From positions 186,106,388 to 186,170,387 of the forward strand of contig OY986438.1 of NCBI GenBank assembly GCA_963920525.1: 64,000 nucleotides of DNA. Reading direction: 5' to 3'. This document shows positions 35,905-46,353 of the stretch, piece after piece. The notes beneath the pieces were generated by a model. The model ran no database searches. It was not told the origin of the DNA and saw only the letters and a program-made list of their open reading frames with translations. This DNA comes from Dichetophora obliterata. Its lineage: Eukaryota > Arthropoda > Insecta > Diptera > Sciomyzidae. The position numbers and the translations under genes are program-made. How positions within the stretch are numbered: position 1 is the first letter of the stretch; every line of letters begins with the position of its first letter.

Positions 35905-37515
35905 TTTACTGTAGACAGCGAAGCCAGTGTTGGACTTACTGAGGGTTGTAATCAGTGTGAGCAGAAGATTTTTGAAAAAATATGCTTTTTGTTAAAAAAA
36001 ATATGCTAAATATTCCACTTTCAGTTTTTATATTCCACAAAAATATTCCACTTTCAATTTCAAAGATATATGTCTAAATAAGTCTAAATATGCATATAAA
36101 AAAAACATAGAATCAATTTTAAAAACATTTATTTATTTGGTTAATATCGCACTTAAATTTATTTTCTTCTCCTATAAAAAATTATTAACATTGTTATAGT
36201 TTTTTGAATTTTATGTAACGATATAAAATATACAAAACTAAAATTCAGGCACATCTTCGAGGTCAATTCTTAAATTGTTGCTTGTATTATTATCATAGAA
36301 ATTCGCATTTCTAAATTTTTTTTATTAAGCTATCTGGTATTTGATAGGCATTACAACAGTTTTTTTTGAGCATGCAGCCATGTTTTTACATTCAACAAAT
36401 TATTTAAGAGTTTTTCTTGCATTCTATTTCGAATTTTCGTTTAAATAAGAAAGATTCATATAACTAAAAATGTTCTCAACATCAGCATTGCTAAATGGTA
36501 AGCTAAGCGAGAAAAGCACAAATTTTGATAAATCTCCAGATTCCGAACTTTGATCAATAACTTTTTTCTGCTTTATTGTTTTGAATCCACATTTTAAAAT
36601 AGTTAAAAGAAATAGCTATTATTAGCAATAATAGTGGTATTCACGATGTGGTGCATTTGAGATAAATTTTTGCAAAATTTACAATACTTACAACTTATTG
36701 TGATCGAACCTTCAGTAAAGTACATATTGTATTTTTAAAATCAATTATATTAATTTTTATTAAATAAACTCACAGCGTAGCCTTTAGCTTGCTCCATGCT
36801 GAGTAGAAATGCTTGTACAATCAGCTGATCTAATACACAACTTGTATATTTTCCACAGGGTTGTATTTTGAAAACTGAATTTTGTTTTTGTTATATTAAA
36901 AAATTTACTACACACATCAAATCTATCAAAAATACACAATACAAGAGAAAATACAACACATCGTAAATACCCCTAATGTTTTCTTAAGTAAATTACTTAC
37001 TGCTGTAACATATTCCATAAAAAAATCTAACCAAACAAACATATAAGCAAATTTACTTCACTTTTTAAGCTGCGTGAAGTTATTACATGAATTGCAATAA
37101 AATTGACAACGAAGAAGTTAACCATAAAATGAATTCCTTATATTGCGTTTTACAAGGTGGTTCAGAGATAAACAAAAAAATGTCGATAGCCAAAAAAAAC
37201 CCATTTAGTAACCAAATAGACATTTTTTTATTGCAATTTTTGTGAATTTTGAAAGATATAATCATACGAAAAATATTCCACTTTTTATGCTGCATATTTT
37301 TATAAAAAAAATATGCTTCTCGAAGGTAAAATATGCCAAAGTGGAATATAATATTCCACTCTGGTCACACTGGTTCTAATCTCTAAGCAGCGGCCGAAGG
37401 CTCCCTATAAAAAAGAGAATTATCGCTTTCTACAGTACTTCTGTATTCAATACCTTTCTTACTAGGAATTACAACGCTCAGTAAGTTCAACACTGGCTTT
37501 GCTGTATACAGTACT
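35905..37515. repeat. Palindrome arms split by a hAT relic
   Basis: ACTGTAGACAGCGAAGCCAG ... GTTGTAAT (35,909-35,952) is matched in inverse by ATTACAACGCTCAGTAAGTT ... GGCTTTGCTGTATACAGT (37,468-37,513). The hAT relic occupies the space directly behind the left arm. Its target duplication falls at the arm edge, so it inserted in or near the hairpin. Confidence 0.65.
35953..37372 (-). mobile_element. hAT transposon relic (1,420 bp)
   Basis: Inverted ends CAGTGTGAGCAGA and TCTGGTCACACTG (one mismatch), flanked by 8-bp near-duplications GTTGTAAT (35,945-35,952) and GTTCTAAT (37,373-37,380). Subterminal ATTCCACTTT/ATATGC words occur at both ends. A decayed transposase C-terminus remains on the minus strand (about 36,560-36,320): it reads like the hAT dimerisation motif ('LPFSNADVENIFS') followed by stops. 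Only this last domain is recognisable. Confidence 0.8.
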
Positions 37516-37989
37516 TCTAGACATAATTCTCTTTTTAACATATCGTAAGTCCATTAAATCGTTAGTCCAACGGGCGATTTTTAAATTAAACATAAATTAA
37601 TACAAAGTTGATGTTATGTCCTCTTTTGAAGCGTTCATAATCCCAAATTCATTTTGGGAAGATGTCATTTTTTCCAATTTTTGTGAGGACATAATCCTAA
37701 ATTTAAAATTTGGGATTATGTCCCGGCACCGTTCTGCATATGTTAGTACGTTAGCAACAATATGTGGCAAAAAATTAAGAAAAATATTTATATTGTATTA
37801 TATTTAACTTAACATCTAACCAAAGAAATCATACACAATTTTCAATTTATCTGCATGTTTTCGCAAAATTAAATAATTTGGAATATCTGTATTTTTATTC
37901 AATATACAAAAATATTCTGGATTGCTAAGGGGAGGGTTTAGAACCCACTGAAACCCCCCCTTATCTACGGCGTGAGTCACTAGCCTCTT

Positions 37990-38690
37990 ATGCCTCTGGT
38001 TCACGTCCTCCGTGAAAATGGCTCTAAAAAACGAAATAAAGCCTACAGCATGTGGAAACGTAACCAAACAGCACAAAACTGGGAGGCATATAAAGTAGCA
38101 AAAATTGAAGCCACCTCAACCGTTAGATTGTCAAAGAGGAATTTGTATTGGTGCAAGCTCAGTCCTACGCTACCTTCGAAATAGTTGTGAAAAAATTGGA
38201 AGGGAATAGGCATCTCCAGTAAAGAGGTTCAAAATTGATCATAATACTGATTAATAATGATTTTCTTTTATATCAAGCTTGGTCTCCAATGAAACTGTTG
38301 ATTCCATCTATCATAATAGATCTGCTTCTAACTTTCCAACTTCACTCGAGTTTAATGCGGTTAGTAAAGTAGAAGTTGCGCGTTGTATAATGAAAATTAA
38401 GTCGAATGGTTCTGGTGAAGACGGAATTTCCATAAAATTTGTCAAGCTTATATTCAAGCACATATTCAATCACTGTATCACAACATCATGCTGTCCTGCA
38501 ATATGGAAGGTAGCAACTGGTATCCCAATAGCAAAAAATAAAATGCTCGCGAGCCAGCTGACCTTAGACCCATTAGTTTACTAGCTTCAATTTCAAAGGT
38601 CTGCTAGTTTTTAATGGCTGAATAGATCTCAAACCACCTCAACACACCTGGCCTCTTGTCAGATCTTTCGTCGGGTTTTCGTCCTGGGCA
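37990..38690 (+). pseudogene. LINE reverse transcriptase fragment, plus strand
   Basis: Pieces in shifting frames: 'KKRNKAYSMWKRNQTAQNW' (about 38,028), 'AKIEATSTVRLSKRNLYW' (about 38,100), 'KIKSNGSGEDGIS' (about 38,393), 'PAIWKVATGIPI' (about 38,500) and 'SGFRPGHSC' (about 38,670). This is the linker and the RT fingers of a non-LTR element; the catalytic YADD box is missing. A sequence GGGTTCGAATC (38,730) with B-box likeness follows, without a matching A box. Confidence 0.75.
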
Positions 38691-38789
38691 TAGCTGCTGC
38701 ACTGCTATTGTCAAAATCCTTCATGGGTCCCGGGTTCGAATCTGAGTTTTTTGTAGGGGAGTATATTAAAATTGAAATGCTGAGGTTAA

Positions 38790-38916
38790 AAATTATTGGA
38801 CCAGCTTATACTTGCACATCTGACTCCTCTAAGAATCTCCTCAGGTGAGCTTTGAACGGTTTACAGCAATTTTCTTAATTAATTGATTTATTTGTAGGGG
38901 GAGTCCTAAAAGTTTG
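38790..38916 (+). other. Possible host-gene exon-intron-exon, interrupted by the Polinton (5' part)
   Basis: An open stretch (38,790-38,844) ends in a good splice donor (CTCAG|GTGAGC, 38,845). A 53-bp intron follows, with a pyrimidine-rich end and acceptor TTTGTAG (38,897), then 19 bases of exon up to the Polinton (38,898-38,916, last six being the target duplication). In one frame the exon continues, across the removed Polinton, into the open frame at 56,749-56,908. The upstream exon start is not defined. The gene identity is unknown. Confidence 0.4.
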
Positions 38917-39238
38917 AGTAGAATAGCTATGATGCTTCTAATCCAAAAACGCGTGTATTTTCTTATGGGCCTCAAAATTCACAAAATTGTGAGGTGCAGC
39001 GCAGTCGGCGTAGTACGATCGGTCAAGTTGGCCGATAGTAGGGTGGCTGAAGCGTCTTGTTGTTGTTGCAAATTGGAGATAAGCATACAAGATGTACGGA
39101 TGGAGGGATAGCTAGGGGGTATGATCGGTCAAGCTAGCTGAAGTAGAACGGTTGAAGCGTGCTGCTGCTATAAATTGTAGATAAGCACACAAGATGGACG
39201 GACAGATGGATTGATAGCCAGATGGGCTATGAAATATG

Positions 39239-39276
39239 TTCTAGAAGCTTCTAGAACCTTCTAGAACATTCTAGAA
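39239..39276. promoter_or_regulatory. Heat-shock-element-like array, left TIR cluster 1
   Basis: Four contiguous decamers TTCTAGAANN give eight alternating nTTCn/nGAAn pentamers in perfect register, the heat-shock-factor (HSF) binding consensus. Function is inference; the arrangement is read directly. Confidence 0.6.
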
Positions 39277-39350
39277 GTAATTGAAATTGGAGATAAGCAT
39301 GCAAGATGGACGGACAGATGGATTGATAGCCAGATGGGCTATGACATATG

Positions 39351-39398
39351 TTCTAGAAGCTTCTAGAACCTTCTAGAACATTCTAGAACATTCTAGAA
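39351..39398. promoter_or_regulatory. Heat-shock-element-like array, left TIR cluster 2
   Basis: Five contiguous TTCTAGAANN decamers, i.e. ten alternating nTTCn/nGAAn pentamers in register. Mirrored in the right TIR. Confidence 0.6.
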
Positions 39399-40150
39399 GT
39401 AATTGAAGTGGGAGATAAGCAAGCATAGAAGACGAATGGGTAGACAGTCAGTCAGATAGTCAGATGGATGGACGGACGGACGGATAGCTAGCTAGATGGA
39501 GGTATGATTGGTCAAACTAGCTGAAGGGGGAGATAAGCAAGCATAGAAGACGAATGGGCAGATAGTCAGACAGATAGTCAGATGGATGGACGGACGGACG
39601 GATAGCTAGCTAGATGTAGGTATAATTGAGCAAGCTGACTGAAGTATGATGAGTGATGTTGTTGTTGTTGTTGGTATAAATCAAATTTTAAGTTTAAGGT
39701 GATAAGCCCAAGCTTCATAGCAAGCAGAATGTTTATAGATTTAAGTCGCTACATAAACTTAGGTGTTGTTGTTGTTGTTGGTATAAATCAGCATTTCAAG
39801 TTTAAGGTGATAAGCCCAGACCCAAAACCGCAAGCTGAAGATAAGGAAACAGCACAGAAGTAAAGAGTGTAGTTGTTATGCATTTTAATAAATTTAATAT
39901 GAGTTGACTGACTTATATAAAAACAAAGCATGAAAGCAGCAAAATAAATTAAGAAAGCGATATCATAGCCATGACCATACGCAACTATGCTGATATAAAT
40001 AAAACAAAACGAGCTGACTTATATATGAATCATTATTGTTCTTTTATTGATTTGTTATATTTAAAGTTTGATAATTACATGTATAAAAGCAATAATTACA
40101 TGCATAAAAAGTAATTGATTTAACCATTCAGCTTCGAGTATAATTTTGCT

Positions 40151-40339
40151 CTATTTTCTTCTTCTGTTTCTGCATCTTTTTACTCCTTTACCAATCTTAT
40201 TTTTAGCATCTTTTTGCTCCTTTGCCCATTTTGCCAACTTTTGGTCATCCTTCTTCTTCTTACACTTCTCCTCTAAGTGCGAGTTGCTACCGCAGTAGTA
40301 GCAATAAATTAATTTACGATACCCTCTCAATCTATTCAT
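40151..40339 (-). CDS. CCHC zinc-knuckle small protein, left-TIR copy
   Basis: 62 residues, very basic. A CCHC knuckle (C-X2-C-X4-H-X4-C, 'CYYCGSNSHLEEKC', about residues 14-27) is followed by a Lys/Arg-rich tail ending in RCRNRRRK. CCHC knuckles of this spacing bind single-stranded nucleic acid in retroviral Gag and cellular proteins, so nucleic-acid binding is likely but inferred. The identical protein is encoded by the right TIR (55,310-55,498), giving two copies per element, reading inward-to-outward at both ends. The start ATG lies about 85 bp beyond the duplicated capsid-gene stop. I do not know a named Polinton family for it. It is possibly a remnant exon of a larger gene. Confidence 0.6.
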   Translation of the reverse strand: MNRLRGYRKLIYCYYCGSNSHLEEKCKKKKDDQKLAKWAKEQKDAKNKIGKGVKRCRNRRRK

Positions 40340-40425
40340 ATTATTTTGCCGATGGCTTTATTCAAAATACCTTCAGCAATAAAGATCAGATGATGACTGG
40401 TTACCTTTTTATAATTCGCACACAT

Positions 40426-40564
40426 TTAAATAATTCTTCTGATTTCGCTGGTTAGAGGTGAGTATTCAATTAAACGATCATGGATTACTAGACAATAGGC
40501 CGATGTTTTATCTGGAATCGGTTTGTTTGCTTCGGTATCAAATTCGATTCGTATATCAATAGGT
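40426..40564 (-). pseudogene. Duplicated 3' end of the major capsid gene in the left TIR
   Basis: Inverted copy of 55,085-55,223, the last ~46 codons plus stop of the capsid gene, trapped here because the right TIR extends into that gene. It has no upstream coding part, so it is a passive fragment. Confidence 0.85.
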
Positions 40565-40892
40565 AGGCACCACAAATTTAATGTTAAAGACGATAACCTC
40601 AAGCTTCATAGTAAGCGTATTAAACGGATTCAAAACCAAATGTTTAAGATAAGGGAGCAGTATGGCTGTTAAGCATTTTAATAAATTTAATATGAGTCGG
40701 TTGAGTAATATAAAAATAGCGTATGAAAGCAGCAAAGAAGATAAGGATTTAAGAAAAATTTATTATTTGAACCCATAAATATATATATATAATTGAATCG
40801 AGAGTTTTTAGCTCATTCAATTTTTGATCAGCAACATAAAATATTTAAACGTTTCGTGAAGATTTATTTATTAGTAATTCTTAAATTTTAAA
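40565..40892. promoter_or_regulatory. Polinton left intergenic region upstream of polymerase B
   Basis: 328 bp between the TIR edge and the polymerase start. It holds partial copies of TIR words (GATAACCTCAAGCTTCATAG, AAGCATTTTAATAAATTTAAT) outside the TIR proper, a short (TA)n at 40,782-40,791, and no ORF. It presumably contains the polymerase promoter; no clear TATA/Inr pair was fixed. Confidence 0.45.
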
Positions 40893-43800
40893 ATGAGTGC
40901 ACGCGTCAACGGAATTTTAAAAATTGCAAAAGCATTGTGCGAAAATGCGCATAAAAATCGGGAGCTGGTTATGTCGAGCATAAAAGAGTGCTCATCGCTC
41001 CTTATTACCCTTCGAGGTATTTTACGATGGGCAACAACTGTTGGAACAAAGCAGAGCGCTACATGCGGAATAGGACTTATTCAAGGCTATCGCACGCAGT
41101 TGAAGAAGCTCAACGCTTGTACTGGTGCAGGTCTTTCCCGAACGGGCAACAGAGCGGATTGGGCATCCATTCGAATTCGGTGGGAAGAAATCGAGTCAAC
41201 ATTTGGTGGACGGTAAGCTTAATTTTTAAATAATTTTATTACTATATTACATATTTCGATTTAATATAATATATTAATTTAAACCATATTTTTAATTTTC
41301 AGAGTACGTACCGGCGTCATAATTAATTTGACGCATAAAGATCCCCAGAATTTCTTGGCAGATTGTCTAGATCTCTTCCAGCGCACCGTTAAAAAATCCT
41401 TAGTGAAATTTACGTCTCTTAAGGTAAATACAATATTTTGTGGCGAATTTCGAGTTACTAGAGCTAATGAGGAAATTAGTGAATTGAAATTCATGAACAC
41501 GAAAAATGTTGCTATTTACCGGGAAACGGATATTAGAGCTTGGTTTTTTGAACATGTTCAAAATGCTATTTTGAAAAAGCTGGAAGAGTTCCAAGAACGG
41601 GATAGTGGATGGGCGTTGGCTGCAGTCGTTAACTTGGCAGTGAACATCAACAAATATACGCCACAGCTAGGATCGTCATATATCCCGCTACCACCACAGA
41701 TTCATAGGAAGAAAGCATGCGTTAATGTGAAAAATGATGACAACGCATGTTTTGCTTGGGCAATCATATCTGCTCTGCATCCAGCGAATGTGCATACGGA
41801 ACGCATGTCAATGTACCCAAATTATCGTGATATACTAAATTTGTCAAATATAGTATTTCCAATGACGATGCGGCAGATCCCGAGATTTGAGATGCAAAAC
41901 AGCATCTCAATTAATGTATACATTCTGCATAAAAACAGAAACAAATTTACAGTGCTACCGTCATATTTGACAAAAAATAAAATGGTATGTCACATAAATC
42001 TCCTGATGGTGCAGAGCAGATATCAGAATGAAGCTGATGATGGTGATGATAACAACAATATCGCTGATAATGGAGATGGTAGCAGCAATGATGATGATGT
42101 TCCAATCACATACCATTATGTGTGGATAAAAAGTCTTTCACGGCTTTTATCCAGGCAAGTGTCGCGAAATTGCAATGTTAAATATTTTTGCGATAGATGT
42201 TTGCACTACTTCCACTCAGCACTCAAGTTGGAGCAGCACACCGAGGACTGCAGCAGACTAAACAACTGTAAAATAAGGATGCCGACGGAAGCTGAGAAAG
42301 AGGTTTGCTTTAAAAATTTTAAAAATAAGATTATGACCCCATTTGTGGTATATGCCGATTTGGAGTGCATTTTGGCAAAGTCCATTGTTGGAAATGCATA
42401 CCAGAAGCATATACCATATAGTGTGGGTTTTTATGTTAAGTGTGCGTATGACCCCACGTTATCGTTTTATAAAAGCTATCGTGGGGCAGATTGTATTGCG
42501 TGGTTCGTTTCGGAACTTAATAATTTTGCTGAAGATGTTGAAACTGTCTTTCTTTGCCCTCTACCCATGGATGACATGACTGTTGAGCAAGTTCAAAGTT
42601 TCACGATCGCCAACACATGTCACATATGTGAGAAAGCCTTCACCGGTGATAATGTCAAGGTACGCGATCATTGTCATCTTACCGGTGTTTATCGAGGCCC
42701 AGCGCATAAGGGGTGCAACATAAACTTTAAAGACTCGCACACAATACCCATAATTTTTCATAATCTTACCGGTTATGACTCACATTTCATTTTTAAAAAT
42801 TTAGCTACAGATTTAAAGGGACGTATTGACCTTCTAGCAATAAACAAGGAACGTTACATCTCATTTACAAAACGACTGGACGAATATGTAATAAAATATC
42901 GGTTTATTGACTCATTTAGATTTATGGCGAGTAGCTTAGATACTTTAGCCTCACATCTACCAAATTGCCATATTCTAAAATCAGAGTTTAACAATTTAAA
43001 TGATGAACAATTAAATTTGCTGACACGTAAGGGTGTCTTCCCGTATGACTACTGCGATGATGTAGTTAAATTTTCAGAAACAGCATTACCCGATATTACA
43101 CATTTCTACAATCAACTCAATGATACAAACATCAGCGCAGAGGATTATGCTCATGCACAAAAAGTCTGGACTGAATTAGGTATTAATAATTTGGGGGAAT
43201 ATTCCGATATTTATTTGAAAACAGACGTTTTACTGTTATCAGATGTTTTCGAACAATTTCGCGCAAGTTGTCATAAAACTTATGGCCTAGATCCCGCACA
43301 TTATTTCACTCTACCTGGTTATACATGGGATGCAATGCTTAAGCATACTGATATAACCCTTGAGCTATTGACAGATATTGATATGCTCATGTTTGTAGAG
43401 CGAGGTATTCGTGGGGGTCTTAGCCAGTGTACTAAGCGTTATTCGAAAGCCAACAATAAGTATACGCCTGATTTCGATGAGGCTCAACCATCCAAATTCT
43501 TAATGTATTATGACATTAATAATCAGTATGGTTGGGCCATGTCTCAATTTCTCCCCCGCAGTGAGTTTCATTGGCTGTCAGATTTTCAAAATTTTAATGT
43601 TGAAGCCATAGCTGACGATTCGGATGTAGGATATATTCTCGAGGTAGATTTAGAGTATCCAATTAATCTCCACGATTACCATAAAGATCTCCCCTTTTGC
43701 CCTGATCATATTACACCTCCAGGATCAAAGCAGAAAAAACTGTTGGCAACTTTGGGTGGTAGCGTGAGATATATTATCCACTACAGAAATCTAAAGCAGG

Positions 43801-44729
43801 CTTTGAAATATGGATTAAGGCTATCTAAAATTCACAAAATTTTGAAATTTAGACAATCTGCATGGTTGAAGTCATATATCGATCTAAACACGAGTCTTCG
43901 AACAGCAGCTATAAATGAGTTTGAGAAGAATCTTTTCAAACTCATGAATAATGCTGTGTTTGGGAAAACTATGGAAAACATTCGTAAACATAGTGTTGTT
44001 AAATTGGTGACGAGTTGGTTAGGTCGATATGGTGCCGAAGCCCTTATTTCTAAGCCTGAGTTTAAGGCCTCAACAATATTTTGCGAAAATTTGGTGGCAA
44101 TTGAACTCAATAAAACTGAGATATACTTCAATAAGCCCATTTATGTTGGTATGTGCATCCTTGATTTAGCTAAAACAACCATTTATGATTTTCATTATGG
44201 TTATATGGCTCCGCAATTTGGTTCCGATTGTAGCATTTGCTATACTGATACCGATTCACTAATTTATGAGGTGACTTGTAAAGACTTGTATGAGGTCATC
44301 AAACGCGATTGCTTTATACACTTTGATACAAGCGACTATCCTATTAATAACGTGTGGGATATTCCCCAAGTCAATAAAAAAGTTTTGGGTCTCATGAAAG
44401 ATGAGAATAATGGTAGAATCATGACCGAATTTGTGGGGCTCCGTGCAAAAATGTATGCGATACGTGTAGAGGGTGAAGATTCAACAAAAAAATCGAAAGG
44501 TGTAAAAAGAAACATAGTCAAGACTAAAATAACGTTTAGTGACTATGTTGATTGCCTTGAAAACAACGTTGAAAAGACAGTTCAGCAAAATTTGATTCAG
44601 TCGCGGAAACATGAAGTAAGCTCAATCATACAAACAAAAATTGCATTAAGCCCTCATGATAATAAGCGATTTTTGGTAGCAAATAGTAATGAGACATTAC
44701 CGTGGGGTCATTTCAGTATTATGGAGTAG
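40893..44729 (+). CDS. Polinton protein-primed family B DNA polymerase
   Basis: Replicates the element using a protein primer. Exon 1 is 40,893-41,212, then a predicted intron 41,213-41,302 (GTAAGC donor, TTTTCAG acceptor), then exon 2 to TAG 44,729; about 1,248 residues. The joint restores a conserved stretch seen in other Polinton polymerases. Exonuclease: 'YADLEC' (42,351), 'FHNLTGYDSHF' (42,757) and 'YLKTDVLLLSD' (43,211). A Cys/His zinc/endonuclease VII-like insert lies between the first two ('CHICEKAF', 'DHCHLTG', about 42,618-42,720). Polymerase: motif A 'DINNQYGW' (43,512), motif B 'KLMNNAVFGKTMEN' (43,938) and motif C 'YTDTDSLIY' (44,241), all intact. An Asp/Asn-rich insert sits near 42,030-42,100. 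No lesion seen; probably functional. Confidence 0.95.
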
Positions 44730-44960
44730 AATAATATTACTTAAGAATAAATGTTTATTTTTAAGATTTTAAATTGTTAAAGATATATATATAATTAAGA
44801 AGAACAAAAATCGCTTATTATCATGAGGGCTTAATACAATTTTTGGTAGCAAATAGTAATGAGACATTACCGTGGGGTCATTTCAGTATTATGAAGTAGA
44901 ATAATATTACTTAAGAATAAATGTCTATTTTTAAGATTTTAAATTGTAAAAGATATATGA
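44636..44960. repeat. Inverted plus direct duplication of the polymerase gene 3' end
   Basis: The last ~60 codon-bases and 3' flank of polB (about 44,674-44,811) are repeated directly at about 44,840-44,960 (shared TTTTTGGTAGCAAATAGTAA, GAGACATTACCGTGGGGTCA). Between the copies, 44,805-44,843 is an inverted copy of 44,637-44,675 (ATTAAGCCCTCATGATAATA and inverse). The pair could form a hairpin over the gene end. Confidence 0.85.
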
Positions 44961-45159
44961 TTAAGAAGAACAAAAATAAAATTTTTATAACGTTGTACAA
45001 AATATATTTATTTTATTTTTTAAACTTTACTCTGCTCTTGGAATTTTATAATAATAATCTCTAGTATGGGTAAGTATCTGATGTCGATGATGATTATGAC
45101 GACTTACAAAGAAACAAAATGGATTTTAAGTATTATATTTTTCCCTTTATTCTTTTAGC
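44961..45159. other. Convergent intergenic region
   Basis: AT-rich gap between polymerase B (plus) and the protease (minus). No ORF. It presumably holds 3' ends of both transcripts. Confidence 0.5.
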
Positions 45160-45507
45160 CTATTTTGAAAACAAAAATTTCAAACATAAATGTCCACAAT
45201 TAATTGTGTTAAAATTTTGATATCTAGTATAATTATAGTTTATATCTTTCCCTAAATATTTTATTATTTCCTTTGGTGGTTGTAAATTTCCAAAGCTGTC
45301 AAAATATTCAATTTGATTATTGTTTTTCCAGTATGCTACCCAATGTGTGCCGGGGCCCTCTGATGTATCGAGATTAATTATCCCACATTCTTTTTTAAAT
45401 GGTTTACTTGGAAGAGTATCACACATAAACACTCCTCTAAAATTTGGAATATCTTTAGCGTATTTTCTTATATCTACATCAGTAAGGGCTCTTTTAGGTA
45501 GCTGCAT
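45160..45507 (-). CDS. Adenain-like cysteine protease (capsid maturation)
   Basis: 115 residues; the Ulp1/adenain fold as in adenovirus and other Polintons, expected to cleave capsid precursors. The catalytic set is visible in order: His in 'GTHWVAYW', Asp in 'EYFDSFG', Gln in 'RYQNF' and Cys in 'NCGHLCLKF'. It is at the short end for the family but has all active-site residues. Its start overlaps the stop of the upstream PLA2-domain gene by one base (TAATG), so the two are likely co-transcribed or translated by reinitiation. Ends at TAA 45,160. Confidence 0.93.
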   Translation of the reverse strand: MQLPKRALTDVDIRKYAKDIPNFRGVFMCDTLPSKPFKKECGIINLDTSEGPGTHWVAYWKNNNQIEYFDSFGNLQPPKEIIKYLGKDINYNYTRYQNFNTINCGHLCLKFLFSK

Positions 45508-46322
45508 TAAAAATTTTGTTGATAAGGTTTTAAATATAATCCAAACCCCTTTTTATATGGTTTAAGGAACATGCCTTTTCCCATTGCAATAGCTTCCATT
45601 TTACTATTATGCCGTTTTGCTTCATTTAACTGCTCTTTTCCAGTTTTTACTGCATTGATTGCTTTTGTAATGCCAGATACTCCACCGGCTAGACCCCCAA
45701 GTGCGCCCAGGGCAGCGAATATAGGTGCAAGCGGGAGAAAACCTCCAGATTTTGGTAGTGGAATTACTCGAGGAGTCTTAATCAGAGATTTTTTACCCTT
45801 GAAAATATTGTTTACAACTTTTCTTGAAATTTTAACTGCATCATCCAAGTTTTTTGTTTTCTTAATTCTCTTTTTAGCACTATTCAGGGCATGTCTAAAT
45901 AGACGATGCCCATTTATTTGAGGAGATCTCGCCGTTTTACTGGTAGCATAACCCAGTCCAAATTTTGTTTTTGCTTTCATCGCGTTAGTAACAAGCCAAG
46001 CGTTTGATTTTTCGGCAATACTACTATCACTTGCGGTAACTCTTTGCCAAGCTTTTTCAGACAAGATTCTATCAGCAGTATGCCTTTTTTCCAAATCTTT
46101 ATTTTTTGAGTATAATATATCGTGTTGTCTGCAAGCTGCATCCAAAAGATTGATTCCTTGATCGCCTCTAGCTAATCGCTTCTTTAATTTAGTACCGGGT
46201 CCACAAAACTGATATCCAGGTAAATGCAGCTCAATGGGAAGTTTATCGATTAAATTATTGATGAAACCTTTCCCAATGAAGGATGGACTAAGACTGATTG
46301 TCTTTTTATAAATAATTGTCAT
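45507..46322 (-). CDS. PLA2-domain virion-like protein with hydrophobic C-terminal helix
   Basis: 271 residues. The N-terminal half has a parvovirus-VP1-type phospholipase A2-like signature: calcium loop 'FCGPGTKL' (about residue 42) and catalytic 'CRQHDILYS' (about residue 63). Such domains modify membranes during particle entry in parvoviruses; here a role is inferred. The C-terminal part holds a Gly/Ala-rich hydrophobic segment ('LAPIFAALGALGGLAGG', about residue 200) and ends in repeated LKPY motifs ('FLKPYKKGFGLYLKPY'), as seen in other Polinton proteins. Its start lies 31 bp from the divergent ATPase gene, and it overlaps the protease by one base downstream. Frame intact. Confidence 0.85.
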   Translation of the reverse strand: MTIIYKKTISLSPSFIGKGFINNLIDKLPIELHLPGYQFCGPGTKLKKRLARGDQGINLLDAACRQHDILYSKNKDLEKRHTADRILSEKAWQRVTASDSSIAEKSNAWLVTNAMKAKTKFGLGYATSKTARSPQINGHRLFRHALNSAKKRIKKTKNLDDAVKISRKVVNNIFKGKKSLIKTPRVIPLPKSGGFLPLAPIFAALGALGGLAGGVSGITKAINAVKTGKEQLNEAKRHNSKMEAIAMGKGMFLKPYKKGFGLYLKPYQQNF

Positions 46323-46353
46323 TAGTATTTATTCTTTTCCAAGTAAAGGTTGA
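46323..46353. promoter_or_regulatory. 31-bp divergent start-to-start gap
   Basis: The PLA2-domain gene (minus) and the ATPase gene (plus) start 31 bp apart. Any promoters must overlap the opposite gene's coding sequence, or the transcripts start further inside. No TATA motif is evident in the gap. Confidence 0.4.

Larger units (their letters stand above)
34200..37730. mobile_element. Composite DNA element with 8-bp target duplication, two insertions inside
   Basis: Inverted ends GGTGCC(A/G)GGACATAATCCC and inverse, flanked by a perfect 8-bp duplication GTTCTGCA (34,192-34,199 and 37,731-37,738). Copies of CATAATCCCAA recur in both flanks (34,205-34,290 and 37,636-37,718). The native part is small; most of the 3.5 kb is a LINE (34.4-35.7 kb) and a palindrome carrying a hAT relic (35.9-37.5 kb). 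Superfamily is open: 8-bp duplications fit hAT, P or Merlin, and GG ends favour Merlin. No native transposase is seen. Confidence 0.8.
38917..40564 (+). repeat. Polinton left TIR (1,648 bp)
   Basis: Inverted copy of 55,085-56,742. The 10-bp length difference comes from one fewer TTCTAGAANN decamer in one cluster here (four instead of five). Contents from the outside in: low-complexity C(G/A)GA tracts, heat-shock-element-like decamer clusters, two copies of a GTTGTTGTTGGTATAAATC + AAGTTTAAGGTGATAAGCCC module, the zinc-knuckle ORF (40,151-40,339, minus) and a fragment of the capsid gene 3' end (40,426-40,564, minus). The open frame at 38,914-39,111 reads through simple repeats and the insertion edge, so it is not a gene. 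Confidence 0.95.

Noticed and set aside
38725..38745. tRNA-like B box GGGTTCGAATC
   Set aside because: No A box at the required distance and no cloverleaf; probably a SINE or LINE remnant at most.
38914..39111. 65-codon frame at the left Polinton edge, with a longer version at the right edge (56,548-56,868)
   Set aside because: Identical only because of the TIRs, runs through simple repeats, and in the right copy extends into non-element DNA.
39239..39398. CRISPR-like regularly spaced decamers
   Set aside because: Units are contiguous, without spacers, and the setting is a eukaryotic transposon; better read as heat-shock-element-like or minisatellite.
45571..45921. 116-codon plus-strand frame opposite the PLA2-domain gene
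   Set aside because: Antisense shadow; the minus frame has recognised motifs.
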